A stretch of DNA of 12,983 nucleotides from Candidatus Njordarchaeota archaeon (GCA_029856635.1 JAHKLH010000023.1:1-12983), one strand, 5' to 3'; shown: positions 1 through 7,129, numbered from the stretch's first letter. Notes: generated from the sequence alone by a model not told the origin. Numbers and translations: made by a program.

Positions 1-2205
1 ACCAAATCTTGGAGAAAATGGCTCAAGTATTTCTTTAAGTGGAATTTCATTTATCCAAGCGTGTAAAATTACAATTAACCCAAGCATTCCTATTTTTTCT
101 TCCTCCAAGATTTCTGTACCTGTTTCTTCAACAAATTTCATTTCCTCGATCAGATCTCTTGCAAATTCTATGATCTCTTTTTTAACATTATCTGGAAGCT
201 TATTAAAAACGAAAGCTATAGCGTTTGGTTTTATTAATTTTGGAATGATACCTGCTACTTCTGAAGTTTTGCTAATTGTTATAAATACTTCGGTAGGAGT
301 TATCATTTTCTTGTTTTTCCATGCCCTGAGACCGGCAATTATTTCAGCAGCACTGAGCGGATCTAAATAGAGCAGAGATACTCTTTCACCAATCTTCGTT
401 ATTTTGACTTTAATCTCCTGGAAATCATTTGCTTCAAGAACATTGCCTGCAATCTTACAGAACCCCCACTTTGAAAGTTCCCTAACAGTTCTAACAATAC
501 CTCGTTTTAGATCCTTTAGTAAATGTTCTGCATATTGCCTCTTTTGCCAAGCATAGAATGTATCTGTAAAAAATGAAAGTATTTCTTCCAACGTAGTTTC
601 TTTTTCCGTTGCTATATAAGCTAAGACTTGCTCTCTTAATGCAAGCGGATTGTATCCCAAAGTTGCCTCAATTTTTTCTGGATTACCAAAGATATATTTG
701 CTGAATAACTCCTTTGTTTCTTCTTCATCTTTTGCAATGATTATTGATTCTCCCACCGTATCTAATCCAGGTCTTCCTGCGCGACCTCCCCTTTGTTTGT
801 ACTCTGCGACAGTAATATAATGCATGCCTAAGTATCCACCAAACTTGTGTAATTCCATAACAACTCTTCTCGCAGGTAAATTAACACCAGCAGCAAGTGT
901 AGGAGTACATACTATAACACCTATTTTCCTTTCTCTGAATGCTTCTTCGATCACCTTTCTTTCTTCGCGTGTCAAACCGGCATGATGAAACGCCACGCCA
1001 TATTTCAATAACTCGGCTAATAAATCTGTTAGAGGCGTTGGCTCTTTTACCTTATCAACGATTTCCTTAGCCACCTTGATAGCGTCTGGGAATAATTTAT
1101 GCAAACCATATCTCTTCATCATCTCTGCAATACGTAATGCAGTTTTTTGAGAAAGTAAACGGGATCTTCGAAAGATCAGAATCTGCCACTGGGAGCCATA
1201 TTTCATCATCTTAGTGAATAAATCATACGTTAAGTTCAGCACGGCTTGCATAAATCCTCTTCGTCCCTCGATTTGAAACACTTTATCACAAACAATAGCG
1301 CCATTTACATCAAAAATCCTTTCCAATTCTTGCGAAAAATCATCTTTTTCATAACTTCTCTCAATAATTTTAGCTTCATATGAAGAGATATCAACTATCT
1401 CGAATTGCTCCCCAAATATCTGTTTAGCTATTTTTGTGGCGGATTTCATTAAATATTCATCAAGGGATGCGCTTCTTTGTGGATATCTAGTAATCCTAGC
1501 AATGATTCTTTCTTTTTCTTCTGGTCTAGGATCATAAAAATATATTTTCCCACGCGATAGACAGTAAACACCTTCAAGCAGTTTTACGGGTCTCCAATTA
1601 CTCGTAATTAATGACGCATTTAACCATGACGCTAATTCGGCAGCGTTAGGTATTGTAGCAGAAAGTGCAATTATTTGAATACCTAATCTTTTCATTCTTG
1701 TCATAATTGAATCAAGAAGAGGGCCTCTATCAATATCGCCAAGTAAATGAACTTCATCAATTATTGCTAACTTTACCTGCGAAAGCCACCAAGGTTTCTC
1801 TCTTAAAACCATGTCACATTTCTCATACGTCATTATGATCATATCAGCCTCAGCGCCTAATAATGCTGTCGGTTTTTCCTTGTAATCCCCTGTTCCTATT
1901 TCTGTTCGGATAAAGTGCCATCTTCTCAGAAATGTTTCTTTATGCTCCTCTGCTAATGCTTTATAGGGAACAAGAAAAATTGCTTTTTTACCTTTCTTTA
2001 TTGATAAAATAGCGAGGATTTCAGCCACGAGCGTTTTTCCAGCACCAGTTGGAGCAGAAATAATTAAGCTTTTACCTTTAATTCCCTCTCTTATAGCCTT
2101 AACTTGAAACTCCCTCAAATGTGTTATTCCCATAGATTTTAAGTGCTCTTTTATGTCTCTAGCTAATCCCTCAAGCTCATTTATTGGTATTTGTTTTTCA
2201 ACCAC
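1..2205 (-). CDS. Hel308-like Ski2-family DNA helicase (C-terminus outside window)
   Basis: Superfamily 2 helicase of the Hel308/Ski2 group (COG1204). Hel308 is an ATP-dependent 3'-5' DNA helicase acting at stalled forks. The reading frame is open for 735 codons from a GTG at 2205 to the left edge. Visible motifs: Walker A APTGAGKT (residues 51-58), DEVH (150-153), SAT (182-184), FHHAGL (406-411), TPTLAAGVNLPAR (434-446), QRGGRAGRPG (471-480), and LYLDPLSA near 612 in the winged-helix/ratchet part. Order and spacing fit Hel308 except for about 100 extra residues (about 225-330) between the two RecA domains. By comparison with the family I expect roughly 80 more residues beyond the edge. No ATG is available upstream of the conserved N-terminal region, and a stop lies about 30 codons upstream, so the GTG is the best start. 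Family membership is firm; Hel308 orthology as against a related Ski2 clade is not. Confidence 0.9.
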   Translation of the reverse strand, partial: MVEKQIPINELEGLARDIKEHLKSMGITHLREFQVKAIREGIKGKSLIISAPTGAGKTLVAEILAILSIKKGKKAIFLVPYKALAEEHKETFLRRWHFIRTEIGTGDYKEKPTALLGAEADMIIMTYEKCDMVLREKPWWLSQVKLAIIDEVHLLGDIDRGPLLDSIMTRMKRLGIQIIALSATIPNAAELASWLNASLITSNWRPVKLLEGVYCLSRGKIYFYDPRPEEKERIIARITRYPQRSASLDEYLMKSATKIAKQIFGEQFEIVDISSYEAKIIERSYEKDDFSQELERIFDVNGAIVCDKVFQIEGRRGFMQAVLNLTYDLFTKMMKYGSQWQILIFRRSRLLSQKTALRIAEMMKRYGLHKLFPDAIKVAKEIVDKVKEPTPLTDLLAELLKYGVAFHHAGLTREERKVIEEAFRERKIGVIVCTPTLAAGVNLPARRVVMELHKFGGYLGMHYITVAEYKQRGGRAGRPGLDTVGESIIIAKDEEETKELFSKYIFGNPEKIEATLGYNPLALREQVLAYIATEKETTLEEILSFFTDTFYAWQKRQYAEHLLKDLKRGIVRTVRELSKWGFCKIAGNVLEANDFQEIKVKITKIGERVSLLYLDPLSAAEIIAGLRAWKNKKMITPTEVFITISKTSEVAGIIPKLIKPNAIAFVFNKLPDNVKKEIIEFARDLIEEMKFVEETGTEILEEEKIGMLGLIVILHAWINEIPLKEILEPFSPRFG

Positions 2206-2236
2206 TTTATGCCCTAATCTTAATTTTTCTAAGATG

Positions 2237-2245
2237 CTTATTAAG
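2237..2245 (-). promoter_or_regulatory. possible TATA element for the helicase gene
   Basis: The minus strand reads CTTAATAAG, centred about 36 bases before the GTG start at 2205. This would give a transcript with a leader of about 10 nt. The match to an archaeal TATA box is only moderate, and no clear Shine-Dalgarno sequence precedes the start. Confidence 0.3.
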
Positions 2246-2295
2246 TTGAAGAAACAGTAGTCAGAAAGGAATTTTTGGACAAAACTACTTTTCTG

Positions 2296-2315
2296 GAATT
2301 AATAAGAATTAATAG
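2296..2315. repeat. tandem 10-bp direct repeat
   Basis: Two adjacent copies, GAATTAATAA and GAATTAATAG, differ only in the last base. The 10-bp period is one DNA turn, which would suit a protein contacting one face. In such AT-rich DNA this may be chance. Confidence 0.5.
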
Positions 2316-2380
2316 AATGCAGCGTAGCAATCATATGTGATGTCCAGAGTATGATGAAGTTTTTTAACATATACATCTAA

Positions 2381-2388
2381 TTTAAATA
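2381..2388 (+). promoter_or_regulatory. TATA box of the coiled-coil gene
   Basis: TTTAAATA lies about 70 bases before the ATG at 2455. It would start transcription near 2410, giving a leader of about 45 nt that carries a Shine-Dalgarno-like GGGGAG at 2440-2445. This combination supports the chosen start. Confidence 0.5.
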
Positions 2389-2454
2389 GTTAGAGATTTA
2401 GTTTTATCTAGTATTTTTTGGATAGGTAGTTTTTCCGACGGGGAGTGAATTAAA

Positions 2455-3573
2455 ATGGCTCAACAGAATTTAGACGAACTAGCAAAGCAGATAGATAAAT
2501 TCCTCGAGGAAGCAAAGAAGGAATTAGACTTAGAGAAATTGCTAGAGGAGCCAGACGATAAATTAATGAAAATGGATATGCGTAGTGTAATGGATAAAGC
2601 TACAACCATATTCAAGCGAACAAAGGAAATTCTAGATAAACTCTATGAAATACGAAAAGAACTCAGAGCTAAATTAAGAGAAGAGCGAGCAGTTCGTGAT
2701 GAATGGAATAAAAAAGTAAGCGAAATATCTGGTCTCTTAAGAAAACTTTACGACCGCAGGAAAGAACTGCAAACGTACATAAAAGAGAAGAGATCTGAGC
2801 GAGACTTATTGAGTGAGGAGATAAGAAAAATTGAAGAGAGAATACAAGTTTTGCGTCGAGAGTTAAGGGGATATAAACCATCAAAGTTGAAAGAGCTTGA
2901 GGATCGTCTATCAAGATATGAATGGGCAATTCAAACGAAAAGTCTGCCAAGCATTTATGAGGACATTATAATAAAGAAAATGGAGGAAATGGCTAGACAG
3001 ATTAGGGTTCTTCGCCAACAACATGAGAAGTATCAAGAACTTAGAAAACTTGAGAGAGACTTAAAACAGAAACAAGAAAATCTCAGAGCAATCAAACGAG
3101 CATTAGCTTTATATCTTCAAGAGCGCAAGAAAATTGATGAAGAAATAAGGAAACTATTAGAAGATAAATCCCAAAAGAAGGGAGTTGCAGATGAATATCA
3201 TGCAAAAGTTTTAGCACTACGCGATCAAATTCGCAAAGTTAATGAACAAATTGCCAAAATGAAAGATATACGCTGGAAAGCCTATACGCTTATGAGAAGA
3301 ATTGGCTCTCTAAGAAGGAAAATGATAATTGCACAAGAGGAAATGCGTAGAAGACAAGAAATTGAAGCAAGAATCAAAGCTATTATGGAGAAGCTAAGCC
3401 AAGCACAAATGCTTGACCTAGATGAACTAAAATTCCTTTGGATGTATGGACCACATTACGGAGTTTCGGAAGATGTTCTAAATCAAATTGCAGCGAAGAT
3501 ATTGGGAGTAGAAGAGTCTCCTGCTGAAGAGGAAGTTGAAGAGGAAGAAGTGGGAGAAGTAAAAGGAGGTTAA
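2455..3573 (+). CDS. archaeal COG1340-type coiled-coil protein
   Basis: Predicted soluble, highly charged coiled-coil protein of 372 residues. Residues 50-315 are almost continuous heptad-like helix rich in K, E, R, L and I. The block EWAIQT (156-161) followed by a helical ME-rich segment, and the later ADEYHAKV (245-252), match the conserved pattern of COG1340 as I know it (an LEW.QQT block, then an ADE.H block). Members of this family have no established biochemical role and are sometimes mislabelled as phosphatases. The protein is longer than the usual 270-300 residues. It has an N-terminal extension (1-50), a small helical module GVSEDVLNQIAAKILG (336-351), and an acidic glutamate tail. 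The gene has its own promoter and is convergent with the next gene, 13 bp away. A scaffold or chromosome-associated role is only a guess. Confidence 0.8.
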   Translation: MAQQNLDELAKQIDKFLEEAKKELDLEKLLEEPDDKLMKMDMRSVMDKATTIFKRTKEILDKLYEIRKELRAKLREERAVRDEWNKKVSEISGLLRKLYDRRKELQTYIKEKRSERDLLSEEIRKIEERIQVLRRELRGYKPSKLKELEDRLSRYEWAIQTKSLPSIYEDIIIKKMEEMARQIRVLRQQHEKYQELRKLERDLKQKQENLRAIKRALALYLQERKKIDEEIRKLLEDKSQKKGVADEYHAKVLALRDQIRKVNEQIAKMKDIRWKAYTLMRRIGSLRRKMIIAQEEMRRRQEIEARIKAIMEKLSQAQMLDLDELKFLWMYGPHYGVSEDVLNQIAAKILGVEESPAEEEVEEEEVGEVKGG

Positions 3574-3586
3574 AATACACTAAAAA

Positions 3587-4327
3587 TTATTCCATAAGTG
3601 CTTTTCTAAGGAATTTTGCAATATCTTCTCTTGGACGCTTACCCTTTACAAATGGAAATCTCTGAAGCAATGAGAGTGCTAATTCTAAACTGTACAATAA
3701 TTCATGGCCTTTCTTGACTTTCCCACTAATTTCAATATGTGGTGAAGCATAATCCACTATCACATAATCAATATATTTCTCAGCATTTTCACTAAGTGTA
3801 ATGATTTTCCTAGTGAAGTAATTTGCAGCCGTTGGATCATCACTATAAATGGAGTAACTTTCAATAATTCCAGAGAGCGACATGAGATTAGCAAGATACC
3901 CAGCAATCTTTGTTAGGATTTTTCTTCTGGTGAGAGGAATCATATAAAGAAGTGCGGAGGGTGGTCTTACAGATTCTACTTGTATTAAAAACCGATCAGA
4001 GGGAGTCTTGCGGATTAACTTAAGGAAATACCATACCCAATTTCTTCTTTCAATAAGCGTAATAATGACCGTGATTAGTCCTGCGGGTTTTTCCGATGAA
4101 AAGCTTGCAACTAGTTTTAGAATACTACTTTCTTTGCCACTTAACTTAAGTTTCTTACGGCGCGCCCACTCAAGAAGAATTCTTAGATATTTATCTTGGG
4201 TTTTTCGTAATTCTTTTGCCCCGAAAATCCAACTGAGCATGAATGGTAATATAACTATCAGGAAGAATGGAATGAATAAAACTAAAAAATAGATTATCCA
4301 GTCAATTAGTGTAGCCAATATTTGCAC
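3587..4327 (-). CDS. membrane-anchored protein of unknown function
   Basis: Unrecognised protein of 246 residues. Residues 8-34 form one strongly hydrophobic segment, probably a single membrane anchor, followed by a basic stretch (37-64, including WARRKK) that suggests the rest faces the cytoplasm. The remaining 200 residues look like a soluble alpha/beta domain with no cysteine pairs or nucleotide-binding motif that I can see. It starts with GTG at 4327, only 19 bp after the precursor transporter stops, so the two are probably co-transcribed. An in-frame TTG at 4318 with GGTG just upstream is an alternative start and would remove only three residues. The gene converges on the coiled-coil gene; a T-run at 3582-3586 on this strand may end the transcript. 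The partnership with the transporter is suggested only by position. Confidence 0.7.
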   Translation of the reverse strand: MQILATLIDWIIYFLVLFIPFFLIVILPFMLSWIFGAKELRKTQDKYLRILLEWARRKKLKLSGKESSILKLVASFSSEKPAGLITVIITLIERRNWVWYFLKLIRKTPSDRFLIQVESVRPPSALLYMIPLTRRKILTKIAGYLANLMSLSGIIESYSIYSDDPTAANYFTRKIITLSENAEKYIDYVIVDYASPHIEISGKVKKGHELLYSLELALSLLQRFPFVKGKRPREDIAKFLRKALME

Positions 4328-4346
4328 CTATAAATCAATAATAAAA

Positions 4347-5174
4347 CTATGAGAATTTCTTAACTCTCATGAATGGAAAACGGATCGTCAATTTGCGTAG
4401 CCATGAAAAATCGCTTTCTACAACCCATCTTTCAAGGTATATGAACGGAGTATCTATAACACCAGAGAACCATTTGGTCATTACTTGACCGTAAATCATA
4501 AGAAATATTACATCTAGTGGCACAACACCATAAAATGCGAGAGTTACGAAGATGAATGAATCCAATGCAAGCATTGGAACATCACTAAATACGCTTCTAA
4601 TCCATAGATGTTTTTGACCAGTAATTTCTCTTATTTTCGCAAAAACAATAGCATCAAGATTTTCAACAATTAAAAATGATGTCCAAGATGCAATAGTTAT
4701 TCTAATGCTTGAAAAGAATATAGTCTCCCAAAATTTTTGTCCAACTTCGGGACCACCAAGTTCCGTCATCCACATTTCGAAGGGAGTCATAATAACAGAC
4801 ATCCATAAGAAAAATGACATTAATACTTGTGTTACAAATGCTATGAAAATCATTCTGTGTGTTTCCATACGACCAAAGTATTCATTAACCATATCTGTTA
4901 ACTGAACTGTAAATGGGAAAATTAAGACTGCTGCTGGGACGATAAAAGTATAATCTAGAATTGTCAACTTAACAATTTTTGCTGCTATAATTTGAGAAAG
5001 TGCTAGATATATTACATACATCGCGAGTATTGCATCAGATCTTTTTGCAATTCTTACATAATAACTTGAAAGAAGTGTTGCTATGAAAATTGACCAAATC
5101 CACAAAGCGAAAATCCAACCACCGAGAATGCTTAAGATTATCGATACTGCAATGCAGATTAATAATTCCATCAT
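4347..5174 (-). CDS. yhhQ: YhhQ-family queuosine/archaeosine precursor transporter
   Basis: Integral membrane protein of 275 residues in the vitamin-uptake-like family PF02592/COG1738. Its bacterial member YhhQ imports the 7-deazaguanine precursors preQ0/preQ1 used for queuosine. In archaea the natural use would be archaeosine at tRNA position 15. Diagnostic segments: TDMVNEYFGRMETHR (93-107), RITIASW (158-164), ENLDAIVFAKIREITG (171-186), LWIRSVFSD (190-198) and LALDSFIF (202-209), which reproduce the family's conserved charged residues within membrane helices. About 6-8 hydrophobic segments are visible; the first two, before residue 45, exceed the family core. The start is ATG at 5174 (or the next ATG), with no Shine-Dalgarno, so it is likely leaderless. 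It is divergent from the RHH-zinc gene and lies in front of the unknown membrane-anchored gene. Precursor identity is inferred from the family. Confidence 0.87.
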   Translation of the reverse strand: MMELLICIAVSIILSILGGWIFALWIWSIFIATLLSSYYVRIAKRSDAILAMYVIYLALSQIIAAKIVKLTILDYTFIVPAAVLIFPFTVQLTDMVNEYFGRMETHRMIFIAFVTQVLMSFFLWMSVIMTPFEMWMTELGGPEVGQKFWETIFFSSIRITIASWTSFLIVENLDAIVFAKIREITGQKHLWIRSVFSDVPMLALDSFIFVTLAFYGVVPLDVIFLMIYGQVMTKWFSGVIDTPFIYLERWVVESDFSWLRKLTIRFPFMRVKKFS

Positions 5175-5185
5175 GTTTCTCTACC

Positions 5186-5211
5186 TACGTATAAATATGT
5201 AAATTTACGTA
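5186..5211. promoter_or_regulatory. divergent promoter with paired TACGTA palindromes (candidate operator)
   Basis: Two identical palindromes, TACGTA at 5186-5191 and 5206-5211, lie exactly 20 bp apart, two DNA turns. They bracket the AT-rich TATA elements of both divergent genes: TATAAATA at 5190-5197 for the plus gene, and TACATATTTA on the minus strand at about 5201-5192 for the transporter. A dimeric regulator bound here would block TBP for both genes. The adjacent RHH-type protein is the obvious candidate. TACGTA occurs a few other times in the window within genes, so the pairing and position are the evidence, not the hexamer itself. Confidence 0.45.
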
Positions 5212-5232
5212 ATATATGAAGTATAATTTATA

Positions 5233-5239
5233 GGAGTGA
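5233..5239 (+). promoter_or_regulatory. Shine-Dalgarno of the RHH-zinc gene
   Basis: GGAGTGA sits 3 nt before the ATG at 5243 and resembles the archaeal consensus GGAGGTGA. It fixes the start of the small gene. Confidence 0.6.
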
Positions 5240-5242
5240 AAA

Positions 5243-5566
5243 ATGACACGCAGAAAGAAGCTCACGCTTTTCATAGACGAAGACATAATTATTAAATCAA
5301 AAGAAAAAGCGCATATTTTTGGGGTTTCTTTATCGCGTTTAGTTGAAAATGCACTCAAATTTTTTATAAAACCGGTGGTATATTGTTTCTGTTGTGGAAC
5401 CAAATTTGAAGTGAGAAAAGCAAATATATGTCCAAAGTGCGGATGGTTTATTTGTCCCGAGTGTGGTGGATGTGGATGCAAATTAGGTGACGAAGGACGA
5501 AGAGTTGCGTTTTATTTTCGTGAAACTCTCAGAGAAATCTTTGGGATGCTAGAGTTTCTTGAGTAA
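5243..5566 (+). CDS. small RHH-type DNA-binding protein with cysteine-rich zinc-finger region
   Basis: Protein of 107 residues in three parts. Residues 4-42 look like a ribbon-helix-helix fold: strand KKLTLFID, a first helix, a turn at IFGVS, then a second helix SLSRLVENALKFF. Residues 48-79 hold nine cysteines: CFCC (48-51) and CPKC (63-66) form a plausible zinc ribbon, and CPEC (71-74) with C77 and C79 a second metal site. A charged amphipathic helix (83-106) ends the protein. RHH proteins bind DNA as dimers and often repress their own gene; the zinc part could stabilise the dimer, bind nucleic acid or sense metal or redox state. The gene is divergent from the transporter with paired palindromes between them, and its last 18 bp overlap the 3' end of the convergent HdrB-like gene. 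The function is inferred, not recognised from a named family. Confidence 0.8.
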   Translation: MTRRKKLTLFIDEDIIIKSKEKAHIFGVSLSRLVENALKFFIKPVVYCFCCGTKFEVRKANICPKCGWFICPECGGCGCKLGDEGRRVAFYFRETLREIFGMLEFLE

Positions 5567-6403
5567 AGCCGAAGTACTATTATTAAGTTGAATAAAGGTT
5601 TCTTCAAGTGGCATTCCAATCGACAAACCAACGAGTTGAAGTATATGAACTACTGGAAGTTCTGCACTTTTCACATGCGTACGTATTTCATCTTGATGAT
5701 AATCAAGCATCTCAAAGCAAAGAGGACAAGCAACCACCAAAATTTCAGCACCGGCATCTTTTGCTGAAGATAATATTAGCCCACTGAGGGCTAATGCTGT
5801 ATCTTTCTTATATTCCAATAATGAAAATCCACAGCAGCTTTCTTTCTCTGGATAATCAACAATATCGAATCCGAGTTCCTGAATTAAATGTCCAAATTTT
5901 GTAATTAACTCTTTAGCATTAATTCCTATCTGTCTTGGCCTAATTGCACGGCATCCAGGGAATATGCCAACCTTAAAACTATATTTTGAAAATGGTTTAA
6001 TTTTTCCTTCTTCCAAGAGATTATGTAGGAAATCAACAATGTGAAGCACCTGAATTCTATCCAAATCAGGAAAACCGAGATTTTCTCGTGCAAGTAGTTT
6101 TGAAATTCTTTCAATGCTTTCTGCATCTTTTTCAAGATCATACTTTAGTTGTTTAAGCGATGAAAATCCCCAATTGCAGAAAACCAACAATTTTTCAATA
6201 TTATTTTTTTGAGCTATTGATAAGACTCTCGTAGATAGGTAATTATTTAACAGAATACTTGCGCTTCTTAATCTTCCTCCACAACAAAAAGCATCTTTTA
6301 ACTCAAGAAAATTTACTTTCAGTTTTGCTAAAATTTTCTTAGTAAGGGCTTCTATTATGTAGCTCTTGGTTAAAACGTGACATCCATAGTAAACTCCGAG
6401 CAT
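5549..6403 (-). CDS. HdrB-like CCG-domain iron-sulfur protein (orphan)
   Basis: Protein of 284 residues with two CCG domains (PF02754), the architecture and length of heterodisulfide reductase subunit B. Family motif: CX31-39CCX35-36CXXC, binding a noncubane [4Fe-4S] cluster. The C-terminal copy is complete: C151, C190-C191, C226-P-L-C229. The N-terminal copy has C8, C40-C41 and C76, but the last position is glycine (C76-N-W-G79). Its codon is GGA, two changes from any cysteine codon, so a single read error is unlikely. No hdrA, hdrC, glpC or sdh partner lies beside it. It has its own TATA box and a Shine-Dalgarno GAGTGAT at 6409-6415. It may serve a thiol/disulfide or electron-transfer complex encoded elsewhere; calling it a true CoM-CoB heterodisulfide reductase subunit would go too far. 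Confidence 0.85.
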   Translation of the reverse strand: MLGVYYGCHVLTKSYIIEALTKKILAKLKVNFLELKDAFCCGGRLRSASILLNNYLSTRVLSIAQKNNIEKLLVFCNWGFSSLKQLKYDLEKDAESIERISKLLARENLGFPDLDRIQVLHIVDFLHNLLEEGKIKPFSKYSFKVGIFPGCRAIRPRQIGINAKELITKFGHLIQELGFDIVDYPEKESCCGFSLLEYKKDTALALSGLILSSAKDAGAEILVVACPLCFEMLDYHQDEIRTHVKSAELPVVHILQLVGLSIGMPLEETFIQLNNSTSALLKKL

Positions 6404-6408
6404 GTCTA

Positions 6409-6415
6409 ATCACTC
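6409..6415 (-). promoter_or_regulatory. Shine-Dalgarno of the HdrB-like gene
   Basis: The minus strand reads GAGTGAT, five nt before the ATG at 6403, close to the archaeal GGAGGTGAT consensus. Confidence 0.5.
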
Positions 6416-6446
6416 AATCATAAAAATAAAAAGAACATTAGGCATG

Positions 6447-6452
6447 TTTATA
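6447..6452 (-). promoter_or_regulatory. TATA box of the HdrB-like gene
   Basis: TATAAA on the minus strand is centred about 46 bases before the ATG at 6403. This predicts a start of transcription near 6423 and a leader of about 20 nt that includes the Shine-Dalgarno site. Confidence 0.5.
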
Positions 6453-6477
6453 CTAATTGCAGTTTGTATTCCGTAAC

Positions 6478-6503
6478 AAAAAATCAACAAAAAATCTTAA
6501 AAA
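6478..6503 (-). terminator. T-run terminator after the six-TM gene
   Basis: Immediately after the stop codon at 6507, the minus strand carries three runs of five or six T separated by short spacers. This is the usual form of an archaeal intrinsic terminator; no hairpin is needed or seen. Confidence 0.5.
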
Positions 6504-6506
6504 TAT

Positions 6507-7091
6507 CTAAAAAGGCCGTTCTGGAAATATTGCATATGCAAATAAAATAACTAACACTATTGTTACTATGATACTCCAAAATAAATCAAGAATACCCGAG
6601 ACAACTCCAGGAATGCCATAGAAGAAAATGAACATGCATGCTCCGAAAATAATGCTTAGAATCACATCTGCTATAATCACCTTGCTTGAACGATAATGCT
6701 TCAATTCCGATACAATGTGATGTAATAATTCAATTCCTATGACTTCAACAACAGCTATAAACAGGACGAACTCTCTTATTCTTTCGATGCTTACTGATAA
6801 GTACTTGTAACCCAAGTATACTCCGCCAAAGAGAGTAATTCCATAAAGAACCCATCCTAGAATCATGGCTGAACGTCGACGTATTTTAATGAAGAATGGA
6901 TAAAAGAACGAAGCAGCACCAAACCAAAATGTTATAATAATCTCAAGAGGAATCACGATTGTTTGTGTAATATAATAGAGGAAAATGGAGATAAACAACA
7001 TTACCATTATGAAAAAGAAGATCTGAAGTGCAGGATATGGACGATACCAGCGTTCAATATCTGCTTGCATTTTTAATTTTTGCTCTTCCAT
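6507..7091 (-). CDS. six-TM membrane protein of unknown function
   Basis: Unrecognised protein of 194 residues, nearly all membrane. After a short charged N-terminus (1-20), hydrophobic segments fall near 22-43, 46-66, 74-95, 107-126, 138-160 and 163-187. Basic residues KIRRRS (68-73) lie between the second and third, and HH (125-126) sits in the fourth. I see no catalytic or transport signature. The ATG at 7091 is preceded by GAGTGTGAT at 7095-7103, a loose Shine-Dalgarno. The gene follows the winged-helix/PH-like membrane gene by 38 bp in the same direction and ends in a strong T-run terminator, so the two probably share a transcript. It may be the membrane partner of that protein; the link is positional only. 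Confidence 0.75.
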   Translation of the reverse strand: MEEQKLKMQADIERWYRPYPALQIFFFIMVMLFISIFLYYITQTIVIPLEIIITFWFGAASFFYPFFIKIRRRSAMILGWVLYGITLFGGVYLGYKYLSVSIERIREFVLFIAVVEVIGIELLHHIVSELKHYRSSKVIIADVILSIIFGACMFIFFYGIPGVVSGILDLFWSIIVTIVLVILFAYAIFPERPF

Positions 7092-7129
7092 TTTATCACA
7101 CTCTCTTCTTTTTTAATTTAAAATATTTT

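Larger units (their letters stand above)
2206..2454. other. divergent intergenic region
   Basis: This 249-bp spacer separates two divergent genes. It holds a candidate TATA box for each, a tandem 10-bp direct repeat at 2296-2315 (GAATTAATAA then GAATTAATAG) and an imperfect palindrome ATCATATGTGAT at 2330-2341. I see no coding frame or RNA gene in it. The sequence ATGATGA at 2351 resembles a box C, but no box D follows at a suitable distance. Confidence 0.6.

Noticed and set aside
170..370. Plus-strand 66-residue frame
   Set aside because: It lies inside the helicase gene on the other strand, which carries conserved motifs throughout; the small frame has no support.
2351..2357. ATGATGA resembling a box C of a C/D guide RNA
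   Set aside because: No CTGA box D follows at a suitable distance and no second pair is present.
2669..2950. Minus-strand leucine-rich 93-residue frame with a membrane-like look
   Set aside because: It is the antisense of a lysine/glutamate coiled coil; hydrophobicity is a by-product.
3563..3570. Perfect Shine-Dalgarno GGAGGT at the end of the coiled-coil gene
   Set aside because: It encodes the final Gly-Gly, and no plus-strand gene follows; it is probably chance.
5926..6141. Second minus-strand frame inside the HdrB-like gene
   Set aside because: It is out of frame with the CCG motifs and has no start signal; no sign of a frameshift was found.
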